Positions 51,655 through 59,670 of a DNA stretch of 64,000 bases are shown here, piece after piece. Numbering within the stretch: position 1 is the first letter of the stretch; every line of letters starts with the position of its first letter. Made by a program: the position numbers and the translations under genes. Below the pieces are notes generated by a model. That model worked only from the letters and a program-made list of their open reading frames with translations, searched no databases and was not told the DNA's origin. The stretch comes from Paenibacillus sp. SZ31 (GTDB lineage: Bacteria; Bacillota; Bacilli; Paenibacillales; Paenibacillaceae), in NCBI RefSeq assembly GCF_012912005.1, contig NZ_JABBEA010000008.1, positions 62,001 to 126,000 on the forward strand. Reading direction: 5' to 3'.

Positions 51655-52242
51655 TTAAATGCTTACATTTCCGACCTCTGTAACGTTCAGATTCAGCCCA
51701 TGTTTTCGGCATACGTCGTAAAAATCTTTTGAAACAATGGGTTTGAAGATATTTATATAATCCAGCATAAAAAATTCATGCTTGTCAATTCGCTCTTCAT
51801 GAAGGCAGATTTGAGATACAACTTTGACGACCTTACGTGGAGGCTGTTGTACAGATGCAGCAATGACCGCTTTGCGTCCATATTCCGAACGTTCATAATC
51901 GAAAACATCCAAACGATCAAGCTGATGTGCAGTCCAATAGGTTTTTTCAACCGAACGACCGTCGTGGTAACACACCGTTGTCGGAATAAACTGGGTGTTT
52001 GTTTTAGTTTCCTCCAACAGCGTTTTAAAACGATCTGATACGTGTCTCCTTCCTGTGATCGTCTCAAAATAATCTACTTTCAGGTTGCGCACCGTAGACA
52101 GTAACTCAACCTCTGCCGTTGTCCCCTCTGGCAACGGATTCTCTATCGCTAAATAATTCATATCTAATTGGGGAGTGAAGGTCGTTCCGCCACTAATAAA
52201 CCCTCTACGTGGATATTGAGATTCCAGAAAATAATAGTTCAC
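51655..52242 (-). CDS. Imm11-like (DUF1629) immunity family protein
   Basis: A protein of about 195 residues without signal peptide. It starts MNYYFLESQYPRRGF from a GTG at 52242, with AAAGGAG upstream. The central part (GRRHVSDRFKTLLEE, TQFIPTTVCYHDG) followed by YWTAHQLDRLDVFDYERSEYG resembles DUF1629/Imm11 proteins, which neutralise polymorphic toxins. The match is from memory of the family pattern. No toxin gene is adjacent. It lies 50 bases downstream of the DAO gene on the same strand. Confidence 0.55.
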   Translation of the reverse strand: MNYYFLESQYPRRGFISGGTTFTPQLDMNYLAIENPLPEGTTAEVELLSTVRNLKVDYFETITGRRHVSDRFKTLLEETKTNTQFIPTTVCYHDGRSVEKTYWTAHQLDRLDVFDYERSEYGRKAVIAASVQQPPRKVVKVVSQICLHEERIDKHEFFMLDYINIFKPIVSKDFYDVCRKHGLNLNVTEVGNVSI

Positions 52243-52292
52243 AGAATGAAGTCTCCTTTCCAAATGAAGTGCTTTTCAAGTGTGGAGTGATC

Positions 52293-53333
52293 CTAAAATC
52301 GGGAGAGTCGGCAAGGTTCTAATTCATTTCTTGATTCGCCATCAATGATTTCACTTGCAGCCAGATGCGCAATCAGCGGCGCCAGCGTAATTGCAGAATG
52401 CATCACCGTCAGATACAGTCCATTAATGTGATCTTGGAAGCCCACGATCGGATAGCCATCTTCAGGCATGGGTCTCCATCCAACCTTTATACTTTCCAGT
52501 TCCAGTTGATTTCCATGTTTTAGACTACGACGCAAAGTGTCGAACGCTCGCTTACCGACCGCCTGCGGTCCGTTTTCCTCCGACTCGTCGATATAATCTT
52601 CCGCAGCCAGCAGCGTATAATCTGCCAGTTGACGCGCTTCAAATTGCGCATTGGAGATTAATGTATGTATCAGTTTATTTGCAGTTTTCATCCGAATTAG
52701 AATGGAAGGTGACGACGTTACCGGCACGTGACAACCTAACGGGTTACAAAGTTCGGAGGTACTTGTACCTGTGGCTAATACCACGACATCCGACTCCACA
52801 AAACCCTTGGACGTATGAACGCCAACCAGGCGGGAACCCTCTTGCTGCAGTTGTGTAACGTTGGTGCCGAACTGAATTTTTGCTCCGTACGCTTGCGCTT
52901 TGCTCAACAACAGCTCCGTTACCGCTATAGGGTCCACCGCACCTTCTTCGCTAACAAATATCGCTTCATCCGGATATTCCTTCAGATTCGGCTCCAATAT
53001 CTCAAGCTGCTCCCGGTTTAATTTTTGAGAGCGATGTTGCTCCCTTAGAGGCGGAGTGTCCCAAGTTAGTGCTCCATGCCAATGAATTTTCAGTTCGGAC
53101 AACTCTTGCTGAAGTGTGTGATATTCTTCCACAGCTGCATCGTACAAATGCCAGTATTCAGGAGCCACTCTATGCGTCGTATGTATCCAGGCAAATGATT
53201 TTTCCGTGACTTCACGCGCCGCGGCTGAGTGCCTTTCAATAACAGTTACATCTTTATTTCGTTTAGATAGATGATAGGCCATACACGCCCCAACAATCCC
53301 TGCACCAACAATTACAATTTTTTGTTTATTCAA
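52293..53333 (-). CDS. FAD-dependent oxidoreductase of the DAO (glycine oxidase-like) family
   Basis: A 346-residue flavoprotein. The N-terminal dinucleotide motif is IVIVGAGIVGACMAYHL, followed by VTVIERH; later VVVLATGTST and the C-terminal VGWRPMPEDGYPIVGF fit D-amino-acid oxidase, glycine oxidase and sarcosine oxidase relatives. The start is TTG at 53333 with GGGAGAG upstream. It follows the Btr-like gene by 80 bases, so it may be iron regulated. The amine substrate is not clear. Confidence 0.9.
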   Translation of the reverse strand: MNKQKIVIVGAGIVGACMAYHLSKRNKDVTVIERHSAAAREVTEKSFAWIHTTHRVAPEYWHLYDAAVEEYHTLQQELSELKIHWHGALTWDTPPLREQHRSQKLNREQLEILEPNLKEYPDEAIFVSEEGAVDPIAVTELLLSKAQAYGAKIQFGTNVTQLQQEGSRLVGVHTSKGFVESDVVVLATGTSTSELCNPLGCHVPVTSSPSILIRMKTANKLIHTLISNAQFEARQLADYTLLAAEDYIDESEENGPQAVGKRAFDTLRRSLKHGNQLELESIKVGWRPMPEDGYPIVGFQDHINGLYLTVMHSAITLAPLIAHLAASEIIDGESRNELEPCRLSRF

Positions 53334-53413
53334 AACTAACTCTCCCTTGTTACCCTATCACCCCAAGGAATCGATTTTCCAAAGTTCGGAAGGGTTTGCT
53401 CCTATTTCGTTGA

Positions 53414-55021
53414 TTAGACATTCTCCACCAACTTAACGATCTCGTCCAATTGCCCATCGACCGCCAGCGGTGTGTACATCCACCATTTGTCGTAAGATAC
53501 CTTATGCACGTTTCTATTCCGAACAGCATTCAAGTTCCTCCATACTTCCGAACGACACAGTTTGCGAAAGGCGGCTTCGGCACGTGGGTTTTGCCCATTG
53601 ACCATGATAAACAATCGATCCGCGTCATAATGACAGAGTTCTTCGAATGGAAGCTTTTCCGAGAAAGCGTTATGACCATTATAGTCATTAATGAATTGCT
53701 GCACGAGCGGATGAGGCTTCAACTGAAGAGAGCGGTACAGCACATGCCCCATGTTCCGGTCACCTGCCACGCGAAAGCCCGTATCATCGATCACCAGTGC
53801 TGCATACGTATCTTGCAATCCGATAGTGGAACAGAGTCGCTCCTTTGTCTGGGCAACCTTAAGCTGATGTTGTTCCATCCACTCTCTGCTTCTCTTACGT
53901 TTGTTAACAACGGCAGATACACTGTCTAACTGTTGGTATACGTCCTGAGATTGCCAGGGGATACGTACCACCTCGGCGATCGTGGAAAATTGTTCGTATT
54001 CCCCTGTCGTCATATGCTCATATCCCAAAATAAGATCTGGCTCCATTTCGCGAATCGCCTCAAGATCGTATGGTGCCCATACAAACGGTTTCATCTCAGG
54101 CAAATACGGACGAACGTACTCGTTGCGGAATAAATGATAATCCGGTGCTCCGATCGGCGTCATGCCAAGTGCAAGCAAATGGGAGGTGAACAGCAGACCG
54201 ATAACACGCGGCTCATGTTTCTTAATATAGACGCTGGGAGATACGCCTTCTTGCTGTTTGAACCTTCGGCTGAAATAAAACTCGTCCTTGAATCCAACCT
54301 GTGTGGCAATAGAGTGCATGTCCCGGCTTGATGATCTCAGCAAACGTTTCGCATGGTCGACTCGCACACGATGCAAATAATCCATTGGGCTTGTTCCTGT
54401 TACCTGCCTGAAAATATGGCTATACTGCCTCGTGCCAACGCAGGCGATAGCAGCCAACTCCCCCACCTTCCAATTGTGCTGGTAATTTTCCTCCATATGA
54501 GTGATGGTCCGCAGCACAGCCTCCTTGGTACTCGCCGGCTGATTCGCACAAGCCTTGACCGCAAAGTGAAAAACCGCTTCTTGCAGTAAAATTTCCCGCC
54601 TAAAGCGGCTCATCCCCATATCGGTCGTCCGTAGCTCAGCAATTTGATCGAGTAGTTCCATCAGATTGGCCAACGGCTGAATTGCAACCATTCGGTTTCC
54701 TATCATTGCCAATGGATGTTCCTCTGGTTCTCCTTGCCAGTCTGCATCAAACTCTAGCTTATGCCCATGCACGATATGTCCAGGCTGATGCTCCCACTCC
54801 AAGATCGTACCGGGAAGAACCAGAATACTGCTGCTTGGAACGATTGTAAGGCGTTGTCCGTCCAAAACGGCAACGCCTTCTCCCTCATCAATGACCCATA
54901 GTTCATAATTGTCGGGTGCAAACATCGTGTGTTCTATACCCGAATGAAACGTATATACATCAAGCCCAATCCAACGTAATCGTACGTTATCCATGGGCAA
55001 ATCGAAGTTCTGCCACTCCAC
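53414..55021 (-). CDS. Btr-like AraC regulator fused to a ferri-siderophore binding domain
   Basis: A 535-residue cytosolic fusion. Residues about 1-150 are a cupin-like AraC N-terminal domain, about 165-270 the AraC double helix-turn-helix (TRQYSHIFRQVTG, GFKDEFYFSRRFKQQ), and 275-535 a periplasmic-binding-like domain (RVIGLLFTSHLLALGMTPIGA, AGDRNMGHVLY, DKWWMYTPLAVDGQLDE). This is the architecture of B. subtilis Btr (YbbB), which activates siderophore uptake when bound to ferri-bacillibactin. The binding domain lacks a signal peptide and is paralogous to the adjacent lipoprotein at 55135. A Fur-like box lies upstream. Confidence 0.93.
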   Translation of the reverse strand: MEWQNFDLPMDNVRLRWIGLDVYTFHSGIEHTMFAPDNYELWVIDEGEGVAVLDGQRLTIVPSSSILVLPGTILEWEHQPGHIVHGHKLEFDADWQGEPEEHPLAMIGNRMVAIQPLANLMELLDQIAELRTTDMGMSRFRREILLQEAVFHFAVKACANQPASTKEAVLRTITHMEENYQHNWKVGELAAIACVGTRQYSHIFRQVTGTSPMDYLHRVRVDHAKRLLRSSSRDMHSIATQVGFKDEFYFSRRFKQQEGVSPSVYIKKHEPRVIGLLFTSHLLALGMTPIGAPDYHLFRNEYVRPYLPEMKPFVWAPYDLEAIREMEPDLILGYEHMTTGEYEQFSTIAEVVRIPWQSQDVYQQLDSVSAVVNKRKRSREWMEQHQLKVAQTKERLCSTIGLQDTYAALVIDDTGFRVAGDRNMGHVLYRSLQLKPHPLVQQFINDYNGHNAFSEKLPFEELCHYDADRLFIMVNGQNPRAEAAFRKLCRSEVWRNLNAVRNRNVHKVSYDKWWMYTPLAVDGQLDEIVKLVENV

Positions 55022-55042
55022 CGTATGTCACCTTTTTCTAAA

Positions 55043-55057
55043 TGAAAACAATTCTCA
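55043..55057. promoter_or_regulatory. Fur-like box before the Btr-like gene
   Basis: TGAAAACAATTCTCA matches the 7-1-7 Fur consensus with three mismatches, 22 bases upstream of the start. Confidence 0.6.
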
Positions 55058-55092
55058 TCTACAACTTATTGTACGACAATTCAAATATGCAG

Positions 55093-55120
55093 AAAAGCCC
55101 CCTTAATCCAGGGAGCTTTT
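55093..55120. terminator. Terminator between the binding lipoprotein and the Btr-like gene
   Basis: AAAAGCCCCC pairs with GGGAGCTTTT (one mismatch) around an 8-base loop. It separates two iron-regulated minus-strand units. Confidence 0.75.
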
Positions 55121-55134
55121 ACACCAATTTTTCA

Positions 55135-56163
55135 TTATTGATTATGTTGTTTGAACAATTCCACGGCTTCATCTAGCAGAGCATCCGTGGAGAATAACGT
55201 GTAAGACCACCATTTGTCATGTGGCACAATGAAGACGTTGCCGTTTTTGACCGCAGGGAGGTTTTTCCACAGGCTCGATTCCTGCATTTTTTCATAAAAT
55301 TCCGTCGAACCCGGTTGGGTATCATTGACCTTAATGATCAAATAATCCGCGGTAAGCTCCGGCAATTTCTCCAGTGACTGCGGCTCCGTGTACACGACGA
55401 ATCCATCGCTTTTATCAACCTCTTCCTGAACCCATGGCATGCGCTTTAATCCAAGCAGATCGTGCAATACATACCCCATGTTTCGGCTACCTGCTACTTG
55501 GAAGGAATCCTTGAAGATTTCTACAGCCGCTACTGTCTCGTCTGCTCCAACAAGATTGCTCATTTCAGCTTTGCGTTCTACTACTTTGGTTTCATGTTTC
55601 GTGATCCATTCTTCTGCTTCCGCTTTTTTACCCACGATATCGCCAATGTATCTCAGTTGATCGTATAGATTGTCTTCCCATGGATAGATAATCGTCGGAG
55701 CGATTTTCTCCAGTTGCTCGATTATATCCGCTTCGACAAAGGAAGAAGCGATAATTAGATCAGGCTGAAGTGATGCCACTGCTTCCATATTAGGTGGATA
55801 GTCTCCGGCAATTTCAACTTCGCTGGCAGCATTTTTTAGATAATAATCCTGTTCGATTTCATATTGAAGTCCACCTACTGGCGTAATGCCCAGAGCCAAC
55901 AGTTGCGTTGTTGCACTGATGGAAAAAATGCGCTGCGGTGTCACGGGAATCTCTTTTGTTCCGGTAGGATCCGTGAAAGATTTCGTTTGTGAAGCGTTGG
56001 CGGATGCCGTCTCTTCCTGACTCGCAGTTCCTGCGCCCGTAGAAGCCGTCTGACTTCCGGTGGAAGAACCGCTATCGGCCTGTGTGCCACATCCCGCCAT
56101 AATAAGGACCATCAGTAATATCATTGCTGCAGACATCATGCTATACGTACCTCTTCGTTTCAT
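55135..56163 (-). CDS. Ferri-siderophore ABC transporter binding lipoprotein
   Basis: A 342-residue lipoprotein (MILLMVLIMAGCGTQ, Cys near 25) with a Ser/Thr/Ala-rich linker and a PF01497-type domain: RIFSISATTQLLALGITPVGGL, LQPDLIIASSF, VAGSRNMGYVLH and HDKWWSYTLFSTDALLDE. The last two segments closely match the binding domain of the Btr-like regulator next door, so they probably bind the same siderophore. No permease or ATPase is adjacent. A Fur box lies 35 bases upstream of the start. Confidence 0.94.
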   Translation of the reverse strand: MKRRGTYSMMSAAMILLMVLIMAGCGTQADSGSSTGSQTASTGAGTASQEETASANASQTKSFTDPTGTKEIPVTPQRIFSISATTQLLALGITPVGGLQYEIEQDYYLKNAASEVEIAGDYPPNMEAVASLQPDLIIASSFVEADIIEQLEKIAPTIIYPWEDNLYDQLRYIGDIVGKKAEAEEWITKHETKVVERKAEMSNLVGADETVAAVEIFKDSFQVAGSRNMGYVLHDLLGLKRMPWVQEEVDKSDGFVVYTEPQSLEKLPELTADYLIIKVNDTQPGSTEFYEKMQESSLWKNLPAVKNGNVFIVPHDKWWSYTLFSTDALLDEAVELFKQHNQ

Positions 56164-56197
56164 TAAATAAATCTCCTCGCTTTGCAGTATTCAGTAA

Positions 56198-56212
56198 TGA
56201 GAATCAATATCA
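56198..56212. promoter_or_regulatory. Fur box before the binding lipoprotein gene
   Basis: TGAGAATCAATATCA matches the 7-1-7 Fur consensus at all but two positions. Confidence 0.7.
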
Positions 56213-56372
56213 CTTAGAATAGAATACCGGACAGTCCTCTACTTTGCACATGGAGAATTCGGCGATTTTCTTTAGATCATTGAGAGGTCAAGACATCAAA
56301 CGTTTTTCGTCTTTATACTCCATAGTTATGAGAAGAATTCGGTACTACCGTGGAAACGTTTTGGAAAGTGAC

Positions 56373-56397
56373 AAAAAGCCCACGAAGAACGCGGGCG
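56373..56397 (-). terminator. Terminator of DUF5050-like copy 2
   Basis: On the minus strand GCCCGCG pairs with CGTGGGC, one G-T pair, followed by TTTTTG. It is related in sequence to the terminator of copy 1. Confidence 0.7.
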
Positions 56398-56410
56398 AAT
56401 CTAACCAGAT

Positions 56411-57349
56411 TTATTTATTTACTTTACCATCAAGCCCAATTTTATACACATCCCCTTTTGGATAGGTTAGGAATGCAAGACTGTTTCCAACTTGTCCTAA
56501 AAAGCGATCATAATAATCTATAGAAGCAAATTTATTCTTCTTACCTGTATAGCGATTATAAACATAAATAGTACTTTTAGTATTGCCTACTTTGTCTATC
56601 GTATTTTTTCGGTAATAGAACTTATTATTCAAGTATGCTAAGGGATGAATGTAACCATCTGATGCAAATGTCTTTTTCCTTGTTCCATCCAACTCTGCAA
56701 AGACACCTCTGGAACTGTAGCCTCCATCTATCATCTCAGAAAAAAACAACCCATTACCATAAAAATTGTATACCGACACACCTTTTGAGGATAATGCCTT
56801 AGTTGCGGTACCATCTTTTTTCATACGATAAAACAAATCTGTATGCCGCTCCGTATAGTATACATACTCTTTATTAATCTCAAAATTATAAAAAGGAGAT
56901 ACAGGCAAAATAATCTCTTTCTCCGTGCCATCTGTCTTCATTGAGCCAAAGGACAAATCATCGTACAAATTACCATTGTACTCACTTTTCACAAAGTAAA
57001 TCGTATCTCCAGCAACATCAAAACTTGCAAAATTATCATCTTGGGATACATAAGCGAATGCTGAACCATCTGTTTTAATCTTAGCGATAGAATAATGATC
57101 TTCTTCGTCCTCTACTAAAAAATAAATCCAATTCCCAATAACTTTTTGCTGTGAAGCTTGCTTATTATAAATAGATTTCGTTGTGCTTTTTTTGCCTGTA
57201 AACGTAGTGAAATTAATACCCACCAATCTTCCGTTATCGTTATAACCCTCCCATATTAAAGAATTCCCCGAAGTTCCAGCACCATATGCGGGTACCACTC
57301 CAAATAACATGATCATACTTAATAGTGCTACTAACAATCTTTTTCCCAT
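56411..57349 (-). CDS. Secreted DUF5050-like beta-propeller protein, copy 2
   Basis: A 312-residue paralogue of the protein at 49715, with the same signal peptide (LLVALLSMIMLFGVVPAYG), the SSKGVS motif, LFYRMKKDGT, NKFYYR and the C-terminal GDVYKIGLDGKV. Blades recur about every 45 residues. The two genes also share upstream sequence around the ribosome site (AATATGTATTTTTNTAC on the plus strand), which points to duplication of a whole unit. Function is unknown. Confidence 0.8.
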   Translation of the reverse strand: MGKRLLVALLSMIMLFGVVPAYGAGTSGNSLIWEGYNDNGRLVGINFTTFTGKKSTTKSIYNKQASQQKVIGNWIYFLVEDEEDHYSIAKIKTDGSAFAYVSQDDNFASFDVAGDTIYFVKSEYNGNLYDDLSFGSMKTDGTEKEIILPVSPFYNFEINKEYVYYTERHTDLFYRMKKDGTATKALSSKGVSVYNFYGNGLFFSEMIDGGYSSRGVFAELDGTRKKTFASDGYIHPLAYLNNKFYYRKNTIDKVGNTKSTIYVYNRYTGKKNKFASIDYYDRFLGQVGNSLAFLTYPKGDVYKIGLDGKVNK

Positions 57350-57493
57350 CTTGACTCTCCCTAAAATATGTATTTTTATACATCTGTTATTATAAATCGT
57401 TTTTTACTTGCAACACAATTCATTTAGACTTCGGAATATGTATATCGCATTACAAACGCTTTATTTCAGTTTTTTCGCAAGAGTCCACTAATA

Positions 57494-57507
57494 TTATTAT
57501 ATAATAA
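57494..57507. promoter_or_regulatory. Palindrome with -10 box before the AraC/binding-protein frame
   Basis: TTATTATATAATAA is a perfect 14-base palindrome that contains a TATAAT -10 box. No good -35 is visible, so the promoter may need activation. Confidence 0.35.
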
Positions 57508-57562
57508 CCTCACCACATAAAAGGCTGGCTTCAACAGCTCATGGAAGGAAGACAACTCTCTA

Positions 57563-58534
57563 TTGAAAGCAACCTTGAATGTACAAGATCACATACTCAT
57601 CTGGAATTGTGCATCGCTCAAAATCATGGATGTACGACATATTGTCATACAAGCCGACGAGTGCGTGCGTCCTTACCTGTTCCCTGCCAGCGCCTTTCTG
57701 TACGTAACGCATGGCAGTGCAACCGTGATTTTAGACGGAAATGAGCATGCTACCAAACCATTTTATATGCTTCATGGGGGCAAAAACACCCGTCTGGACA
57801 TCATGCCAACGGACGAATCCTTTCATTATTACCTAATTTTCTATAAAGCCTCCTTCCCGCTACCTGGCAAGCAGCATACACTTCAACAACCAGATCAACC
57901 ATTGCCATTCCACCTCCAGTACGGTTTTATTCCATACCATCCTGCCATCCTCTACGAAATCGCTGAGCGTATGCTGGGCGAATGGAATAGACCGGGACGC
58001 TTGGAGCGGCTCCATACCAAAACACTATTCTATCAATTTGTATATGAATTGCTCAGGCAAATGGATCAACAGCAGGTCAGCATTGTTAGACCTAACCTTG
58101 CTTCTCAGCTTATTCGCTATATGCAGGAGCACTACGCCCAGCCGCTGACGCGGGAAACACTCGCGCATACATTCCATTACAGCGTCCCTTATCTGTCCAA
58201 GTACTTCCGACGTGAAACTGGCGCAAGTATAATCGATCACTTAATCGGTATTAGGATGAACAAAGCAGGAACGCTGCTGCAAAAGACCGAGTTATCTCTG
58301 CAAGAAGTGGCTGCAAGCGTCGGATATGGTGATGTATCCTATTTTATAAGAATGTTCAAAAAGCATACGGGAGTCACACCAAAGCAATTCAAGGATGAGT
58401 CCGGACAAGTGGCGAGAGGTTCTTATCGTCCTATTCTTAGGCTTCGATCATCCATTGCTCCGCGTAAACTCCGTCGTTATATTGATATCAGAGATGATAA
58501 TCATTATCAACATAGCGAAAAAGGAGATTTACGG
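57563..58534 (+). CDS. AraC family regulator that reads without a stop into the next gene
   Basis: The frame starts at TTG 57563 (GGAAG 11 bases upstream) and encodes a cupin-like N-terminal domain (YLFPASAFLYVTHGSATVIL), then an AraC helix-turn-helix at about residues 190-285 (FHYSVPYLSKYFRRE, VGYGDVSYFIRMFKK). The usual AraC C-terminus is reached near 58400, but no stop follows. The frame continues through a Fur box and ribosome site into the lipoprotein at 58535 and ends only at 59524 (653 codons in all). The regulator probably controls siderophore uptake. The end given here is where the next start lies, not a stop codon. Confidence 0.85.
58495..58509. promoter_or_regulatory. Perfect Fur box inside the open frame
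   Basis: TGATAATCATTATCA is a 15-of-15 match to the 7-1-7 Fur consensus. It lies within the AraC reading frame, 26 bases before the lipoprotein ATG. Confidence 0.9.
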
Positions 58535-59524
58535 ATGTATAGAAGCAAACTACCTGTAGGAATTACCCTGCTGTTGTGCCTAACTCTATTGGTTAGCGCA
58601 TGTTCCAGACCAGCAAACACGAATGGAAGCACTGGCAGTACGCAGAGTCCAACTGTAGGTGCAGAGAGTAATATCAGTAACACAACAACCGGCAGCTCGG
58701 AGATGGTAACCTATTCTGCGGTTAACGGTGAAGTACAAATCCCAAAAAAACCTCAAAGGGTCGTAATGGTGGCAGGAGCCTTTACTGGTCATTTGCTAGC
58801 GCTGGGCCTTAAGCCTGTTGGAACTGGTGATGAGTCCTTTAACAGTTATACAGAAGGAAAACTCGATGACGTTGTCAACATCGGTAACGATGTACCCTAC
58901 GAGAAAATCATGGAGTTGCAGCCCGATTTAATTGTCGTTTGGAATGACCCTGAAACGATCGAAAAGCTGTCCAAAATTGCGCCGACCGTCGCTGTTGAAT
59001 ATGGAGTACCTCTGCGGGAGCAATTGATGGATTTTGGCAAGATGACTGGTAGAGAAGAGCAAGCAAAGGCCTGGATCGCAGAGTGGGATGCTAAAATCGC
59101 TGAATATACACCACTCGTGGAGCAAGCGGTAGGTGATCGCACGGTTTCGATTTTTGATACGGGAAGTGCCAAAGAATTTTATGCCTACGGGAGCTTTGGT
59201 AGAGGTGGAGATATTATTTATGGCGAGTTTGGCCTGAAGGCACCGCCGATCATTCAGAAGGAAGCCATCGATAGCGGCAAAGGTTGGGCCAAGTTATCAC
59301 TTGAATTGTTACCACAATATGCAGGAGATTATATCTTTATAAGTGGATGGACAGGTGATGAGAGTGGGGATTCCGTTTTTGAAGGTCCGATCTGGGATAA
59401 CCTCCCTGCTGTCCAGAATAATCACGTTTATCGTGAGAACAGCCGTGGCTTCGTGTTTAGTGACCCGATTTCGTTGGAAGCCCAACTTAAATTTGTCGTA
59501 GACAGCCTAACCACAACAGAGTGA
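58535..59524 (+). CDS. Ferri-siderophore binding lipoprotein with internal start
   Basis: A 329-residue lipoprotein with its own AAGGAG eight bases before the ATG at 58535, a lipobox signal peptide (LPVGITLLLCLTLLVSACS, Cys near 22), a Ser/Thr/Asn-rich linker and a PF01497-type domain (RVVMVAGAFTGHLLALGLKPVGTG, LQPDLIVVWND, FSDPISLEAQLKFVVD). It is in the same frame as the AraC gene, with no stop between them. The internal start is supported by the ribosome site, the perfect Fur box and a signal peptide that would be useless inside a cytosolic regulator. A strong terminator follows. Confidence 0.9.
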   Translation: MYRSKLPVGITLLLCLTLLVSACSRPANTNGSTGSTQSPTVGAESNISNTTTGSSEMVTYSAVNGEVQIPKKPQRVVMVAGAFTGHLLALGLKPVGTGDESFNSYTEGKLDDVVNIGNDVPYEKIMELQPDLIVVWNDPETIEKLSKIAPTVAVEYGVPLREQLMDFGKMTGREEQAKAWIAEWDAKIAEYTPLVEQAVGDRTVSIFDTGSAKEFYAYGSFGRGGDIIYGEFGLKAPPIIQKEAIDSGKGWAKLSLELLPQYAGDYIFISGWTGDESGDSVFEGPIWDNLPAVQNNHVYRENSRGFVFSDPISLEAQLKFVVDSLTTTE

Positions 59525-59550
59525 AATTCAGTAAACCACGTTATGTACGA

Positions 59551-59576
59551 GGCGAGGAGCAATCCTCGCCTTTTTT
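59551..59576 (+). terminator. Terminator after the AraC/lipoprotein unit
   Basis: GGCGAGGA-GCAA-TCCTCGCC is a perfect hairpin followed by six T residues. Confidence 0.95.
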
Positions 59577-59604
59577 ATGCTCTACTAGTTGTGCTCATAT
59601 ATAA

Positions 59605-59642
59605 ACAGGGACCTCTCACCATGATCGCAAGGGGTCCCTGTC
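59605..59642 (-). terminator. Terminator of the collagen-like gene
   Basis: ACAGGGACC pairs with GGTCCCTGT over a long loop, with TTTATAT following on the minus strand. Confidence 0.65.
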
Positions 59643-59670
59643 TATGAACTTGTTATATAGCTAATTTCCG

